The translations under genes were made by a program, and so were the position numbers. Below the pieces are notes generated by a model. That model saw only the letters and a program-made list of their open reading frames with translations, was not told the origin of the DNA and ran no database searches. 54,463 nucleotides of DNA from Streptomyces amritsarensis (lineage in GTDB: Bacteria; Actinomycetota; Actinomycetes; Streptomycetales; Streptomycetaceae). The DNA lies in assembly GCF_001953875.1 (NCBI RefSeq), contig NZ_MQUR01000052.1, positions 1 through 54,463 of the forward strand. The letters are read 5' to 3'. This document shows, piece after piece, positions 1-7,361 of this stretch (position 1 is the first letter of the stretch; each line of letters opens with the position of its first letter).

Positions 1-378
1 GTTCGAACCCTTCGACTTCACGTAGCCGTTGATCGACGGCGAGGGGCCGATGAAACCGATGTCGAGGGAGCCGCCGTTGAGGGCCTCGATCTCGGACGGG
101 CCGGCGTTGAAGGACTGCGGCTTGATCTTGGTGCCGTTCAGCTCCTTCTCGATCAGGCCTTCCTGCAGGCCGACCAGGGCGGTGGCGTGCGTCAGGTTCG
201 GGAAGTACCCGATGCGGACCTCGGACGCCGACAGCTTCTTGCCGTCGGTGGCCGCGACGTTGGCCTTGTCGTCTTCCTTCTTCGCCTCGGAACCGTAGCC
301 GCAGGCCGTCAGGAGGAGGGGGAGCGTAGCGGTGACGGCGATGGCGCGCAGGGTGATGAGCGGTCTGGCGGCAGACAC
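1..378 (-). CDS. Sulfonate/taurine-type ABC transporter substrate-binding lipoprotein (3' part outside window)
   Basis: The first 126 codons are present and the gene runs off the left edge. It starts at a GTG at 376-378 behind an AAAGGA-type ribosome site. Residues 1-22 form a lipoprotein signal with lipobox LLTAC, so the mature protein is anchored outside the membrane by the Cys. The following residues RIGYFPNLTHA and the GPSEIEALNGGSLDIGFIG stretch are typical of the SsuA/TauA/NrtA binding-protein family that captures aliphatic sulfonates, taurine or nitrate. The Rrf2 regulator, Cys-containing leader peptide and SfnB-like enzyme upstream favour sulfonates. It probably heads a transporter operon continuing to the left. 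Confidence 0.85.
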   Translation of the reverse strand, partial: MSAARPLITLRAIAVTATLPLLLTACGYGSEAKKEDDKANVAATDGKKLSASEVRIGYFPNLTHATALVGLQEGLIEKELNGTKIKPQSFNAGPSEIEALNGGSLDIGFIGPSPSINGYVKSKGSN

Positions 379-412
379 GGAGGTGTCCTTTCACGGGGAG
401 GGTCTTCGGGAA

Positions 413-444
413 GCTGTGGAGCTGTGGAGCTGTGGAGCTGTGGT
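413..444. repeat. 8-bp tandem repeat, four units
   Basis: Four adjacent copies of GCTGTGGA (the last ends GCTGTGGT) lie in the noncoding leader, about 35-65 bases before the lipoprotein start on the minus strand. Replication slippage could change the copy number. No function is evident. Confidence 0.75.
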
Positions 445-619
445 GTGGAGGTACGGAGTTGCGCTGTGCGAGGTCGTCGGCACGTACGGCGCCCATCGCC
501 GGTCGGCGGTGGGACCGCCGGCGCGGGCGGGGACGCAAAGGTGTCGCGGATGCCGAAGGGGCGGATGTCGAGCCGCCGTCCATCGCGCGCCGCGCTGGAA
601 GGTGCTGCGGGGCGGCGAG

Positions 620-703
620 GTCAGCCGAGAGGGGCCATCCGGCTGACGGGGAGCGGGATGGTGAAGCGCACTGCGGTGCTCTGCGCGCGGAGCGGCGCTC
701 CGC
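620..703 (-). promoter_or_regulatory. Pair of hairpins behind the leader peptide (possible attenuator)
   Basis: Two perfect inverted repeats follow the leader-peptide stop on the minus strand. The first has 7-bp arms GCGGAGC/GCTCCGC at 687-693 and 697-703, beginning 9 nt after the stop. The second has 8-bp arms GTCAGCCG/CGGCTGAC at 620-627 and 640-647. Hairpins placed like this after a short Cys-containing ORF resemble an attenuation or translation-coupling device. No U-tract is visible, so a rho-dependent or translational mechanism would be more likely. Confidence 0.45.
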
Positions 704-711
704 TCACCGCG

Positions 712-813
712 TCAGGCAGGCTGACAGATGGCGCTGGACGTACGTGCCAGGTCGATGTGCCGGCGGGTGGTGAGGCGGGGCAGCAGAAGGCCTGAGTGAT
801 GCGGCGTGCGCAT
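712..813 (-). CDS. Short leader peptide with RRHIDL...SAIC motif
   Basis: A 33-codon ORF starts with ATG at 811-813 behind GAGGTGACC and ends with TGA at 712-714. Its second half reads TRRHIDLARTSSAICQPA. The RRHxDLxRxxSAxC signature is one I recall from short actinobacterial ORFs annotated as putative leader peptides before cysteine and sulfur genes. Here it sits downstream of an Rrf2 regulator and upstream of a sulfonate-type binding protein. The likely role is cis-acting: ribosome progress over the Cys codon near the end would report the cysteine supply to the downstream operon. The peptide itself probably has no enzymatic function. It lies between an operator-like palindrome and two hairpins. 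Confidence 0.75.
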   Translation of the reverse strand: MRTPHHSGLLLPRLTTRRHIDLARTSSAICQPA

Positions 814-842
814 GGTCACCTCACCTTCGAATCCCTAGTTTT

Positions 843-859
843 CCTACCTGGCTGGTAGG
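843..859. promoter_or_regulatory. Operator-like inverted repeat before the leader peptide
   Basis: The perfect repeat CCTACC-TGGCT-GGTAGG (6-bp arms, 5-base spacer) is centred about 37 bp upstream of the leader-peptide start, in the likely promoter region. The same pattern, CCTAyC-N5-GrTAGG, recurs at 2996-3012 ahead of the other sulfur gene. The adjacent Rrf2 protein is the obvious candidate to bind it. Confidence 0.6.
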
Positions 860-970
860 CATATTGGCAGACAGCGACACGCACCCCAAGGGGGTGCCCA
901 TATGGTGGACGACGCAGTCTCGTTATGTGAGAAAGTGCAGGTGGGAGGTGGTCTGGCCGGGGGGCCTGGC

Positions 971-1429
971 TCAGGGATTGGTCCAGGCGTCGGGGACGTC
1001 GGTCAGCGCGGACACGTCGGCCGGCAGCTCGGAGGCCGCGACGTCGGCGAGGGACACGCCGTCGAGGATCTGGCGCACGTTGGACCGCAGTGCGATCCAC
1101 AGGGGGAGCAGCGATGCGGCGGGGCCGGTGTAGGACAGGTCCGGAGGGCGGACCCCGCGTACCGAGACCAGCGGGCCGTCCACGACGCGGATGACGTCCG
1201 CGATGCTGATCGCCTCGGCGGGTTTGGCCAGTCGGTAGCCGCCGTTGCCGCCGCGCTGACTGAGGACGAGGCCGCCCCGGCGCATGTCGTTCAGGATGCC
1301 CTCGAGGAACTTGTGCGGGATGTCCTGGGCGTCGGCGATGGCTTCGGCCTTCAGGGGCCCGCCGTCCTGTGACACCGCTAGCTGCAGTGCGGCACGTACC
1401 GCGTAGTCCGCCCTGGCTGAGATCCGCAT
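971..1429 (-). CDS. Rrf2 family transcriptional regulator
   Basis: The protein has 152 residues and starts MRISARADYAVRAAL, the usual Rrf2 N-terminus, so the ATG at 1427-1429 is chosen over a longer upstream extension. A winged helix occupies about residues 1-80, including the KFLEGILNDMRRGGLV recognition region and the wing SQRGGNGGYRLAKP. It has no Cys, so it cannot bind an Fe-S cluster as IscR or NsrR do. That points to a CymR-like regulator that senses a metabolite or cysteine synthase. It is followed on the same strand by an operator-like repeat, a Cys leader peptide and a sulfonate-type transporter gene, so control of sulfur uptake is the likely role. Confidence 0.88.
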   Translation of the reverse strand: MRISARADYAVRAALQLAVSQDGGPLKAEAIADAQDIPHKFLEGILNDMRRGGLVLSQRGGNGGYRLAKPAEAISIADVIRVVDGPLVSVRGVRPPDLSYTGPAASLLPLWIALRSNVRQILDGVSLADVAASELPADVSALTDVPDAWTNP

Positions 1430-1463
1430 GCGCTCATTATCCCGTACGGCTTCGGCCCACGTC

Positions 1464-1501
1464 CTGCGGGTGGGCGGCGGTCGGCCGCCGCCCACCCGCA
1501 G
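1464..1501. terminator. Strong hairpin terminator
   Basis: A perfect 17-bp stem closes on the tetraloop TCGG, with arms starting CTGCGGGTGGGCGGC. It begins within 2 bases of the stop of the SfnB-like gene and lies before the rrf2-type gene on the minus strand. It probably separates the two transcripts. Confidence 0.75.
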
Positions 1502-1502
1502 G

Positions 1503-2711
1503 TCAGTGGAAGGCCGCCGCCACCGCGCGGTGAGGGCCGTTGAGATAGTGCTCGCCGATGGAGCGCAGGCGGTGCGCGGCCGGGCGGTGGGCCGTCAGGA
1601 CGCGGGCGTTGCGCCAGAAGCGGTCCAGGCCGGGCGCGTCGGCGAGCTCCAGCACCCGCGTGGTGACGTGCAGGGCGGCCCGCGACGTCACCGTCTCGGC
1701 CGTGGCGACCAGGGCGGCGACGCCCGCGGGTTCCTCGGCGTCGAGGTGCGTACCCGCGTCGAGGGCCTGCGCCATCGCCTCGGTCGCCCGCTCGACCACC
1801 GCGGTGGCGGTGTGGGCGGCGGAGGCGAGCTCCCCGTAGGTCAGCAGGAGGTCCGGGTCCTCGCCGGGCAGCCGGTGGGCGCGGCCGCCCCGGCTGAGGT
1901 CGCGCGCTTCGGTGAGCGCGCCCTCGACGATGCCGAGGGCGACGTGGCACAGGGCGAGCCGGAGCGCAGGCTCCGCCAGCGCGGTGAAGGGCGCGGTCGA
2001 CTCCTCGTCCTGCGGGCGACGGCCCAACACCTGGCCCGGTGCGACGGTGACCCGGTCGAGCACGACTTCGCCCGCGCCGGCGAGGCGCTGCCCGAGGCGG
2101 TCGTGCGCGACTTCGACGCTCACGCCCCGCGTGCGCGGCGAGAGCCGTACGACCAGGACGTCACCGGTCGCGGCGCAGACCGCGTCGAGCACGATCTGGT
2201 CGGCCACGGCCGCCGCCGTGTCGACGCAACGGCGCCCGTTCAGGACGTAGCCGGTGCTGCGGGGCCTCAGCGCGAGGTCCGGCCCGCCGCCGTCCTCGTC
2301 GGGTGCGGGCGCGCGGACCGCTCCGGTCCACAGCCACTGTTCGCGCACCGACGCCTCCTCCAGGGCGGCCGCCTGGTGGTGACCCGCGTAGAACCGGCCG
2401 CTCCAGGTGTGGACGTAGTGGCGTGCGAGGACGTCGCCGACGGAACTGTCCGCCGCTGCGACCTCCCGTATGACGGCGCATCCGGTACGCCAGTCCGTGC
2501 CGCGGCCGGGCGAGGGCGGGGTGAGGGCCGCCAGCAGCCCGGCCTCACGCAGCCGGGACCTCTCGTCGGTCGGCGGCCGGCCCGCCTGCTCGCGGGCGAT
2601 GGCGTCCGCGGCGAGGTCGTCCGCCACATCGCGCGCGGTACGCAGCAGCGCACGCCGCTCGTCGCCCGACCGGGCGGCAGCCGTGCTCGGTGTCGTCGCC
2701 ACGGGCTTCAC
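1503..2711 (-). CDS. Acyl-CoA dehydrogenase-fold flavoprotein, SfnB/DszC-like
   Basis: This 402-residue protein has the length and layout of the acyl-CoA dehydrogenase fold used by sulfur-acquisition flavoenzymes (SfnB, DszC): a helical N-terminal half (DLAADAIAREQAGRPPTDE, GLLAALTPPSPGRG), a central beta domain (LRPRSTGYVLNGRRCVDTAA) and a C-terminal helical bundle ending RSIGEHYLNG. Known relatives use reduced flavin and oxygen to release sulfur from organosulfur compounds, which fits the adjacent sulfonate-type transporter and Rrf2 gene. The GTG start (2709-2711) has no ribosome site of its own and overlaps the stop of a 25-codon upstream ORF (GTGA), suggesting translational coupling. The substrate cannot be read from the sequence. 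Confidence 0.75.
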   Translation of the reverse strand: MKPVATTPSTAAARSGDERRALLRTARDVADDLAADAIAREQAGRPPTDERSRLREAGLLAALTPPSPGRGTDWRTGCAVIREVAAADSSVGDVLARHYVHTWSGRFYAGHHQAAALEEASVREQWLWTGAVRAPAPDEDGGGPDLALRPRSTGYVLNGRRCVDTAAAVADQIVLDAVCAATGDVLVVRLSPRTRGVSVEVAHDRLGQRLAGAGEVVLDRVTVAPGQVLGRRPQDEESTAPFTALAEPALRLALCHVALGIVEGALTEARDLSRGGRAHRLPGEDPDLLLTYGELASAAHTATAVVERATEAMAQALDAGTHLDAEEPAGVAALVATAETVTSRAALHVTTRVLELADAPGLDRFWRNARVLTAHRPAAHRLRSIGEHYLNGPHRAVAAAFH

Positions 2712-2785
2712 CGGCAGGCCGGGGTGCCGTGGCGGGGCGCGCGGGCTGGTCGGACGGCGGGGCCATGCGGGGCGGCGGGGGTCAT
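2708..2785 (-). CDS. 25-residue upstream ORF coupled to the SfnB-like gene
   Basis: An ATG at 2783-2785 follows a good GGAG site with 7-base spacing. The frame runs 25 codons to ..GTPACR and a TGA that overlaps the GTG of the SfnB-like gene. Because that GTG lacks its own ribosome site, translation is likely handed over from this ORF. The Cys codon is next to last, as in Cys-responsive leaders, but the RRHxDL signature is absent. It could be only a translation-coupling element. Confidence 0.4.
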   Translation of the reverse strand: MTPAAPHGPAVRPARAPRHGTPACR

Positions 2786-3110
2786 GGGGCTACTCCGGAA
2801 CGTGTCGGACGGCCGCGGCCTGTTGCCGGGCGGTGTGGAGTTCGGGGGACGGGCGGGAGGGGGAAGGCGGTGCGGCGGCGCGTGTGCGAGCCGCGCCCGG
2901 CCGGGCGGACGCCCGCAGCGGCGCAGCGGCTTCGGCGAGAGCCGACAGGAACAGCGTCGTGGCGGGGAGCCGCGCGGCACCTCAATCCCACCTTCCCTAT
3001 CGGATTGATAGGGATCCTCGCGGACGGCGGCCCCCTCAGCAAGACCGCGACCGCATCGTGGACAGCTCCGTCTCGGACCAAGAGACTCACTGATCAGCGG
3101 CCCCGCGAGG
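2786..3110 (-). other. Leader and promoter region of the SfnB-like gene
   Basis: No further gene is supported here. The stretch carries an operator-like palindrome (2994-3014) about 210 bases upstream of the coupled 25-codon ORF, which implies a long 5' untranslated leader. A minus-strand frame opening with GTG at 2978-2980 (RRCSCR near its start) runs through the region and could be an accidental extension of the short ORF. Confidence 0.45.
2994..3014. promoter_or_regulatory. Operator-like palindrome upstream of the SfnB-like gene
   Basis: TCCCTATC-GGATT-GATAGGGA has perfect 8-bp arms and a 5-base spacer. Its core CCTATC-N5-GATAGG matches the repeat at 843-859 at 10 of the 12 arm positions, with the same spacing. 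Occurrence before two functionally related genes suggests a common repressor, most simply the Rrf2 protein encoded between them. Confidence 0.65.
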
Positions 3111-3452
3111 TCACTCCAGAGGCTGTTCCACCGTGCTCGTCCCGCTGCCCTCCCGGGATTCCCAGGTCCAGGTCTCCTCCATGCGCAGGCGGCCGTCCGG
3201 GAGTTCGGTCACCAGCGACGTGCAGTGCCCGGACGCGGTCGTGCCGTCGAGCCGGAGTTGGACGTAGCGGAAGTCGACGGTGTCGTCGGCCCGGGTGCCG
3301 ATCAGGTGCCCCCTGACCACGTCTCCGCCGTGGTAGTCGGCCCAGACGAGACCGTCGCGTTCGTGATACTCGAACCGGGTCCGGCGCCCGACCTGACCGG
3401 GGGCCTGGTCGGCCACGGGGACGAAGACGAGGCCGTCGAGCGAGCGTGCCAT
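3111..3452 (-). CDS. Conserved hypothetical protein, small beta-rich
   Basis: A 113-residue protein with start MARSLDGLVFVPVADQ, chosen because CAGGAG precedes the ATG at a good distance. The longer upstream frame is GC-rich filler. The sequence alternates short beta-type segments (RTRFEYHERDGLVWADYHGGDVVRGHLIG, DTVDFRYVQL, GRLRMEETWTWESREGSGTS). I recall this as a common streptomycete family sometimes named n-acetylglutamate synthase, a label I do not trust, because no acetyltransferase or kinase motif is visible. It is divergent from the following gene. Function unknown. Confidence 0.75.
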   Translation of the reverse strand: MARSLDGLVFVPVADQAPGQVGRRTRFEYHERDGLVWADYHGGDVVRGHLIGTRADDTVDFRYVQLRLDGTTASGHCTSLVTELPDGRLRMEETWTWESREGSGTSTVEQPLE

Positions 3453-3574
3453 GGATGACTCCTGGAGGACGGTGGTCCGGGCCGGCCCGGACCGGAGATG
3501 AAACGGGCCGCCCCGGGTAGTCGGAGGGGGAGCGAGGGGCCGTAACGGGCCCGGTGACGGAAGGCGAACCATCC

Positions 3575-3886
3575 ATGACCCAGGACGCCGCGACCGCGAC
3601 GAACGAACCGCACGAGCCGACCCCCGAGGAGCGTGCGGCCCGCGACAGGGTACGACGACGGGCCACGGGCATGACGCACCACCAGAGCGCGGACGCGCTG
3701 GAGGCAGCCGAGGAGGCGGCGGGCGACCTGGACGCGGCGGACACCCGGACCCGCGCGGAAGTGGCCGAATGGCGCCGCATCACCGATCTGCTCTTCGACC
3801 ACGGCGGCCCCTACGCACCGGAGGCCGACGCCTACGTCCAGGGCCAGCTCACCGCCCGCAGGAACCGGCGGGCGGCCAAGGCGTAG
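3575..3886 (+). CDS. Hypothetical hydrophilic helical protein
   Basis: This is a 103-residue charged protein without membrane segments or Cys. The ATG at 3575 follows GGAAGG, and an in-frame GTG at 3554 is an alternative. The central part (SADALEAAEEAAGDLDAADTRTRAEVAEWRRI) should be helical and could form a coiled coil. The tail is basic (RRNRRAAKA). I do not recognise the family. It reads away from the 3111-3452 gene and ends before a bidirectional terminator. Confidence 0.6.
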   Translation: MTQDAATATNEPHEPTPEERAARDRVRRRATGMTHHQSADALEAAEEAAGDLDAADTRTRAEVAEWRRITDLLFDHGGPYAPEADAYVQGQLTARRNRRAAKA

Positions 3887-4077
3887 CGAAGGCGGCCATC
3901 CGGTCGCGCGCTGGTCGACGTCGACCAGTCGGCGGGCCCGCCCGGGTAGCCCTCTGACGGGCCGTCGGCCAGGGGCGGGATCGCACGCAGCATTCCGGTG
4001 AACGGTTGCCGGGGATCGCAGCGCGCCCGGCCGCCCGGCACGGCAGCCGATCCGGAATACACCGTCGGGGTGACAGG

Positions 4078-4117
4078 GGAGGGGCCGGGCCCGTCGGGTG
4101 ACGGGCCCGGCCCCTCC
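4078..4117. terminator. Bidirectional hairpin terminator
   Basis: An 18-bp perfect stem (4078-4095 with 4100-4117) closes on the loop GGGT and lies between the convergent genes ending at 3886 (plus) and 4147 (minus), so it can serve both. Confidence 0.8.
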
Positions 4118-4146
4118 TTCTGCCGCGCGCAGGCGCGTCGGCCGGT

Positions 4147-4326
4147 TCAGGACCGGCGCATGCCCTTCTTGGTCCTGCTCGCGGCATCGGAGGCCATCTC
4201 CTCCGCCTTGCCGGTCATCTGCTCGGCGCTGCCTTCCGCCTGCATCCGCTTGTCGTCCATCGCGTCGCCCGCGGTCTCCTTGAGCTTGCCCTTGATCTGC
4301 TTGGCCTTGCCCTTTGCCTTGCTCAT
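4147..4326 (-). CDS. CsbD family stress protein
   Basis: A 59-residue very hydrophilic protein starting MSKAKGKAKQIKGKLKETAG. The repeated pattern K-x-KQIKGKxKE-AG and later GSAEQMTGKAEEM is the CsbD signature (general stress proteins of unknown mechanism, sigma-B dependent in Bacillus and Streptomyces). The ATG at 4324-4326 follows AAGGAG. No clear sigma-B promoter box was found upstream. The neighbouring DUF6131 protein gene also looks like a stress or envelope gene. Confidence 0.88.
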   Translation of the reverse strand: MSKAKGKAKQIKGKLKETAGDAMDDKRMQAEGSAEQMTGKAEEMASDAASRTKKGMRRS

Positions 4327-4820
4327 GACGAGGTGCTCCTTGAGTGAAGGGGGGTTGCACTGCCCACCATGCGTCCGCCGGGAGTGACCCGCAACGCGCG
4401 CTGGCCCGTACGGTTCGCCGGCCTAGTCGGGCGGTTCCGTGGCCGCCGGCCGCTCGCTGGGAGGCGGCTCGGCGGGAGCGGAGCGGGCTGGACCCGGCCG
4501 AGGCCGGCGTTGGGCGTGCGCAGGGTCCCGGGGAGTCGGGTCCGGCTTCCGGGGTGTCGGCCCGGAGTCTTCGGATTCTGCTTCGGACGCCTTCCGGTCC
4601 ATGCGGTCCATGCGTTCACCTCGGCGTTCGTGTGATCGAGGGTGGGTGGTCGCGCGCCGTACGCGCGCTCCTGCGTCTGCCCGGCCGGACGCGTTCCAAT
4701 CAGTCGCGCGGGATCGGGAGCGGACGCGGATAAGGACGGCTTCCAGGGGCAGACGGCGTCTGAAACGCCACGGCGGATCCAACAGTTCCGCCGACATTCG
4801 AACGCGAGAATGAGGTACTC
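4327..4820. other. Intergenic region between divergent csbD-like and DUF6131 genes
   Basis: This nearly 500-base stretch lies between two divergent small genes. Frames crossing it on both strands are Arg/Pro/Ser-rich and show no domain. I see no RNA gene or strong palindrome. It presumably carries both promoters. Confidence 0.5.
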
Positions 4821-4976
4821 ATGATTGCCGTCGGTCTGATCCTCCTGCTCATCGGACTCCTGACCGGGGTTTCCGTCCTGTGGACGCTCGGGGTCATCCT
4901 GCTCGTGGTGGGCGCGGCGCTGTGGATCCTGGGCTCGGCCGGGCACGCGGTCGGCGGCCGGCGCCACTACTGGTAG
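4821..4976 (+). CDS. DUF6131-type small membrane protein
   Basis: A 51-residue protein starting MIAVGLILLLIGLLTGVSVLW. Two hydrophobic segments (about residues 2-20 and 22-41) are joined by a tight turn, followed by the conserved end GSAGHAVGGRRHYW, which I associate with DUF6131. The ATG follows GAGGT. It is an integral membrane hairpin of unknown role, and such genes are often found among stress-response genes. A hairpin terminator follows. Confidence 0.8.
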   Translation: MIAVGLILLLIGLLTGVSVLWTLGVILLVVGAALWILGSAGHAVGGRRHYW

Positions 4977-4996
4977 CCCAGGACGTGGCCGAATCG

Positions 4997-5032
4997 GGCC
5001 TGCCCGGTCTGTCATGACCGACCGGGCAGGCC
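4997..5032. terminator. Hairpin terminator
   Basis: Perfect 12-bp arms GGCCTGCCCGGT and ACCGGGCAGGCC enclose a 12-base loop, 20 bases past the DUF6131 gene stop. Confidence 0.65.
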
Positions 5033-5224
5033 TCGGTACGTTGAGCCGCGTGACCCCGTACCTGTCATCGGCCGCGAGCCGCGGGCGATACCCGGCATCG
5101 ACCCGCAGGCTCTGTGCGGCCCTGGACCCGGCACCCGATGGGCCGTCATGTCTCTGATGCGGCCGTACCGTTCAGCACCGGCGATGATGCGGGCCTCGCG
5201 TCCGCACCGCGCCGGCTCTGAGGG

Positions 5225-5356
5225 CTACCGGCCGCCCCTACCGTCCCTCGCCAGGTTGTAGACCAGGATCAGGATGGCCGCCGCCATCACGGCCAGATGG
5301 ACCCAGACCGGGGCGTCCACGACACCCGCACTCGCAGTCGTACTCGCAGTCATCAT
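5225..5356 (-). CDS. Small single-pass membrane protein
   Basis: A 43-residue ORF begins MMTASTTASAGVVDAP and contains one strong membrane segment (VWVHLAVMAAAILILVYNLA, about residues 18-37) followed by the basic tail RDGRGGR. The start is uncertain because no ribosome site is evident and the frame stays open upstream. The clean hydrophobic segment with a positive end supports a real small membrane protein. Function unknown. Confidence 0.45.
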   Translation of the reverse strand: MMTASTTASAGVVDAPVWVHLAVMAAAILILVYNLARDGRGGR

Positions 5357-5660
5357 GTACCGCGCCTGCCCGCGCCGTGCCGGACAACGCGTCACGGGAC
5401 CCGAATTCGGGCCGCGGCCGGCCAGAAGGCCGCGCGGCAGCTCACGGGCTCGGCGCTGCCCACCTCGCGCTCTCAGACATACGCCTTCGCTGGTCGGGCA
5501 CCGGTGTCGCCGAGGACGGTCGCCCCCGAGTGGGACCCGGTCACCGGCCGGGAACACGACGTCCTGGCGGCTCGCGGCCACGGGAGCGACCGGCACGGAC
5601 GCCGCCCAGCAGCTCGGCTTTTCACGGCGAAGCCACCGTGAGACCCGGCGGCGGCCCCGT
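5357..5660. other. Gene-free stretch
   Basis: About 300 bases between the small membrane protein and the end of the MFS gene. The open frames here are composition artefacts and no convincing regulatory structure was seen. Confidence 0.4.
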
Positions 5661-7100
5661 TCACCGCCGCCGATCCGCCTCACGGCGCGGGTGCGCGTTG
5701 CGGGGCCCCATCGACAGCGGTGGCACCCTGCCCAGGACCACGAGCCGGTGGCGCACGACCATGACGGCGACCGCCGCCACGGCGATGAGCACCCCGCCCA
5801 GCCGCAGGATCGCGTCGTAGGCCTCCTCCGGCGACCGCTCCGGCGTCATGGCCGAGATCGCCGCAGCCGTTCCCGCCAAGGCGATCGCACCCGACGTGAC
5901 CAGGAACGTCAGCAGGACCCCCGACGCCTCGCCCGCCCGGGCCGGGGCGACGACCTGCTGCGTCGCCACGCTGGAGTACGTCCAGCCCAACCCCAGGCCC
6001 AGACCGCACCACGCGAACACCGGCACGTACAGCCACCACGCCGCGACCCCGGCCAGCGCGTACATCCCCGTCCCCGCGACGGCCCCCGCCAGCGCCATCA
6101 CCGCGGTCGCCCGCATGTGCCGGCCCAGCCGCACTCCGAGCGGCCCGCTGAGAGCCACCAGCAGGGCCGGGGCCAGGAACACCGTGCCCGCCTGCAGCGG
6201 CGAGAGCCCGCGTACGCCCTGGAGGTAGAGGGTGGCGAGGAAGACGGTGACGCCGTAGCCCATGTTCGTGAGCGAGCCCATAGACGTGACCAGCACATAC
6301 GGGACGTTGCGGAACAGCCGCAGATCGACCAGCGGGTGCCGGGCGCGCCGCTCCCGTACGAGGAACAGCCCGCCGGCCGCCACGGCCGCGGCGAAGACGG
6401 CGAGGGTACGGGCGCTGTCCCACCCCCAGGCGTCCCCGCGTTCCACGGCCAGCGTCAGCGTCGCCAGCGAGCACACGATCAGGGCGCAGCCGAGGAGATC
6501 GAGCTGCCGCGGCGCCGACGCGTCGCGCGAGTCCGGTACGTACGCGAGGGCGATCAGCAGCGACAGCGCGCTCAGCGGCGCCATCAGCCAGAAGATCCAT
6601 CGCCAGCCAGGCCCCTCGGTGAGCCCTCCGCCGACGAAGGGCCCGAGCGCGGTCCCGATGTTGGCGACGCCGAACACCGCCCCCAGGGCCCTGGCCCGGG
6701 TCTCCTCCGGGAACGTGTTGGTGATCACGGACACCGACACCGGGAAGACGAACGCCGCGCCCACCCCCTGTGCGATCCGGGCCGCCACCAGGGGCCCCAG
6801 GCCGGGAGCCAGCGCGCAGCCCACGGAACCGGCCGCGAAGAGGGCCGTCCCGGCCAGCAGGGTGCCGCGCCGGCCGAAGACGTCCCCGACCCGCCCGCCG
6901 ACGATGAAGAAGCAGCCGATGGCGAGCATGTACGCGGACAGGGTCCACTGCGCGGCCGAGACCGTGACGCCGAGCTCCGCCGAGATGCCGGGAAGGGCGA
7001 GGTTGAGCGCGAAGAAGTCGAGCTGGATGCAGAACAGGGCGAGGGCGACCGCGACGAAGGCCCCCTTCCTCCGCGCGGTCGGCGAGGACTCAGCGCGCAT
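5661..7100 (-). CDS. MFS drug exporter, DHA2 (EmrB/QacA) family
   Basis: The protein has 479 residues from MRAESSPTARRKGAF. This start follows GAGAGGAA, and a 13-codon longer frame lacks a site. It has about 14 membrane helices, DHA2 style. Motif A-like GGRVGDVFGRRGTL lies in loop 2-3, and the DFFALNLALPGI of helix 1 and PVSVSVITNTFPEETRARALG of the exporter motif C region are typical. It should move a hydrophobic drug or metabolite out by proton antiport. No TetR or MarR partner is adjacent, so its regulation is unknown. Confidence 0.88.
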   Translation of the reverse strand: MRAESSPTARRKGAFVAVALALFCIQLDFFALNLALPGISAELGVTVSAAQWTLSAYMLAIGCFFIVGGRVGDVFGRRGTLLAGTALFAAGSVGCALAPGLGPLVAARIAQGVGAAFVFPVSVSVITNTFPEETRARALGAVFGVANIGTALGPFVGGGLTEGPGWRWIFWLMAPLSALSLLIALAYVPDSRDASAPRQLDLLGCALIVCSLATLTLAVERGDAWGWDSARTLAVFAAAVAAGGLFLVRERRARHPLVDLRLFRNVPYVLVTSMGSLTNMGYGVTVFLATLYLQGVRGLSPLQAGTVFLAPALLVALSGPLGVRLGRHMRATAVMALAGAVAGTGMYALAGVAAWWLYVPVFAWCGLGLGLGWTYSSVATQQVVAPARAGEASGVLLTFLVTSGAIALAGTAAAISAMTPERSPEEAYDAILRLGGVLIAVAAVAVMVVRHRLVVLGRVPPLSMGPRNAHPRREADRRR

Positions 7101-7361
7101 GAAGGCGATTCCTCTCGGCCGACACGGTCGCGGCGGCACGGCCTACGGCCGCACGCACGCCCACAACCCATGGTGAAGGCGCCCGCGGCGCTCCGCAGCT
7201 CCACCCGAGTTCCACCCGGTGTGCCGCGCCCAGCGGGAAGCGGCGACGGTCGTCCTGGCCCAGCCGCAGCACATCGCCGCCCTCGGCCGCGCCCGGCTCC
7301 GCCGCGGCCGCACCCCGTGCTGAACGCCCGCCGGCCCGGCCGGACCCGACGCCCCCTCGCG

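Larger units (their letters stand above)
379..711 (-). other. Long leader region between the leader peptide and the binding-protein gene
   Basis: This 333-base stretch has no convincing gene. It is the transcribed leader expected between the short leader ORF (712-813) and the lipoprotein gene. It contains two clear hairpins (620-647 and 687-703) and an 8-bp tandem repeat (413-444), and otherwise looks noncoding. Confidence 0.6.

Noticed and set aside
187..795. Plus-strand frames of about 90-200 codons near the left edge
   Set aside because: They run antisense to the lipoprotein gene and leader region with no domain and no start signal.
2708..2980. A 90-codon minus-strand ORF ahead of the SfnB-like gene
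   Set aside because: The N-terminal 65 codons lack protein character. Only the 25-codon part with its own ATG and ribosome site is kept.
2712..3110. A SAM or other riboswitch upstream of the SfnB-like gene
   Set aside because: I could not find the conserved multi-helix core of a SAM riboswitch. The palindrome fits an operator better.
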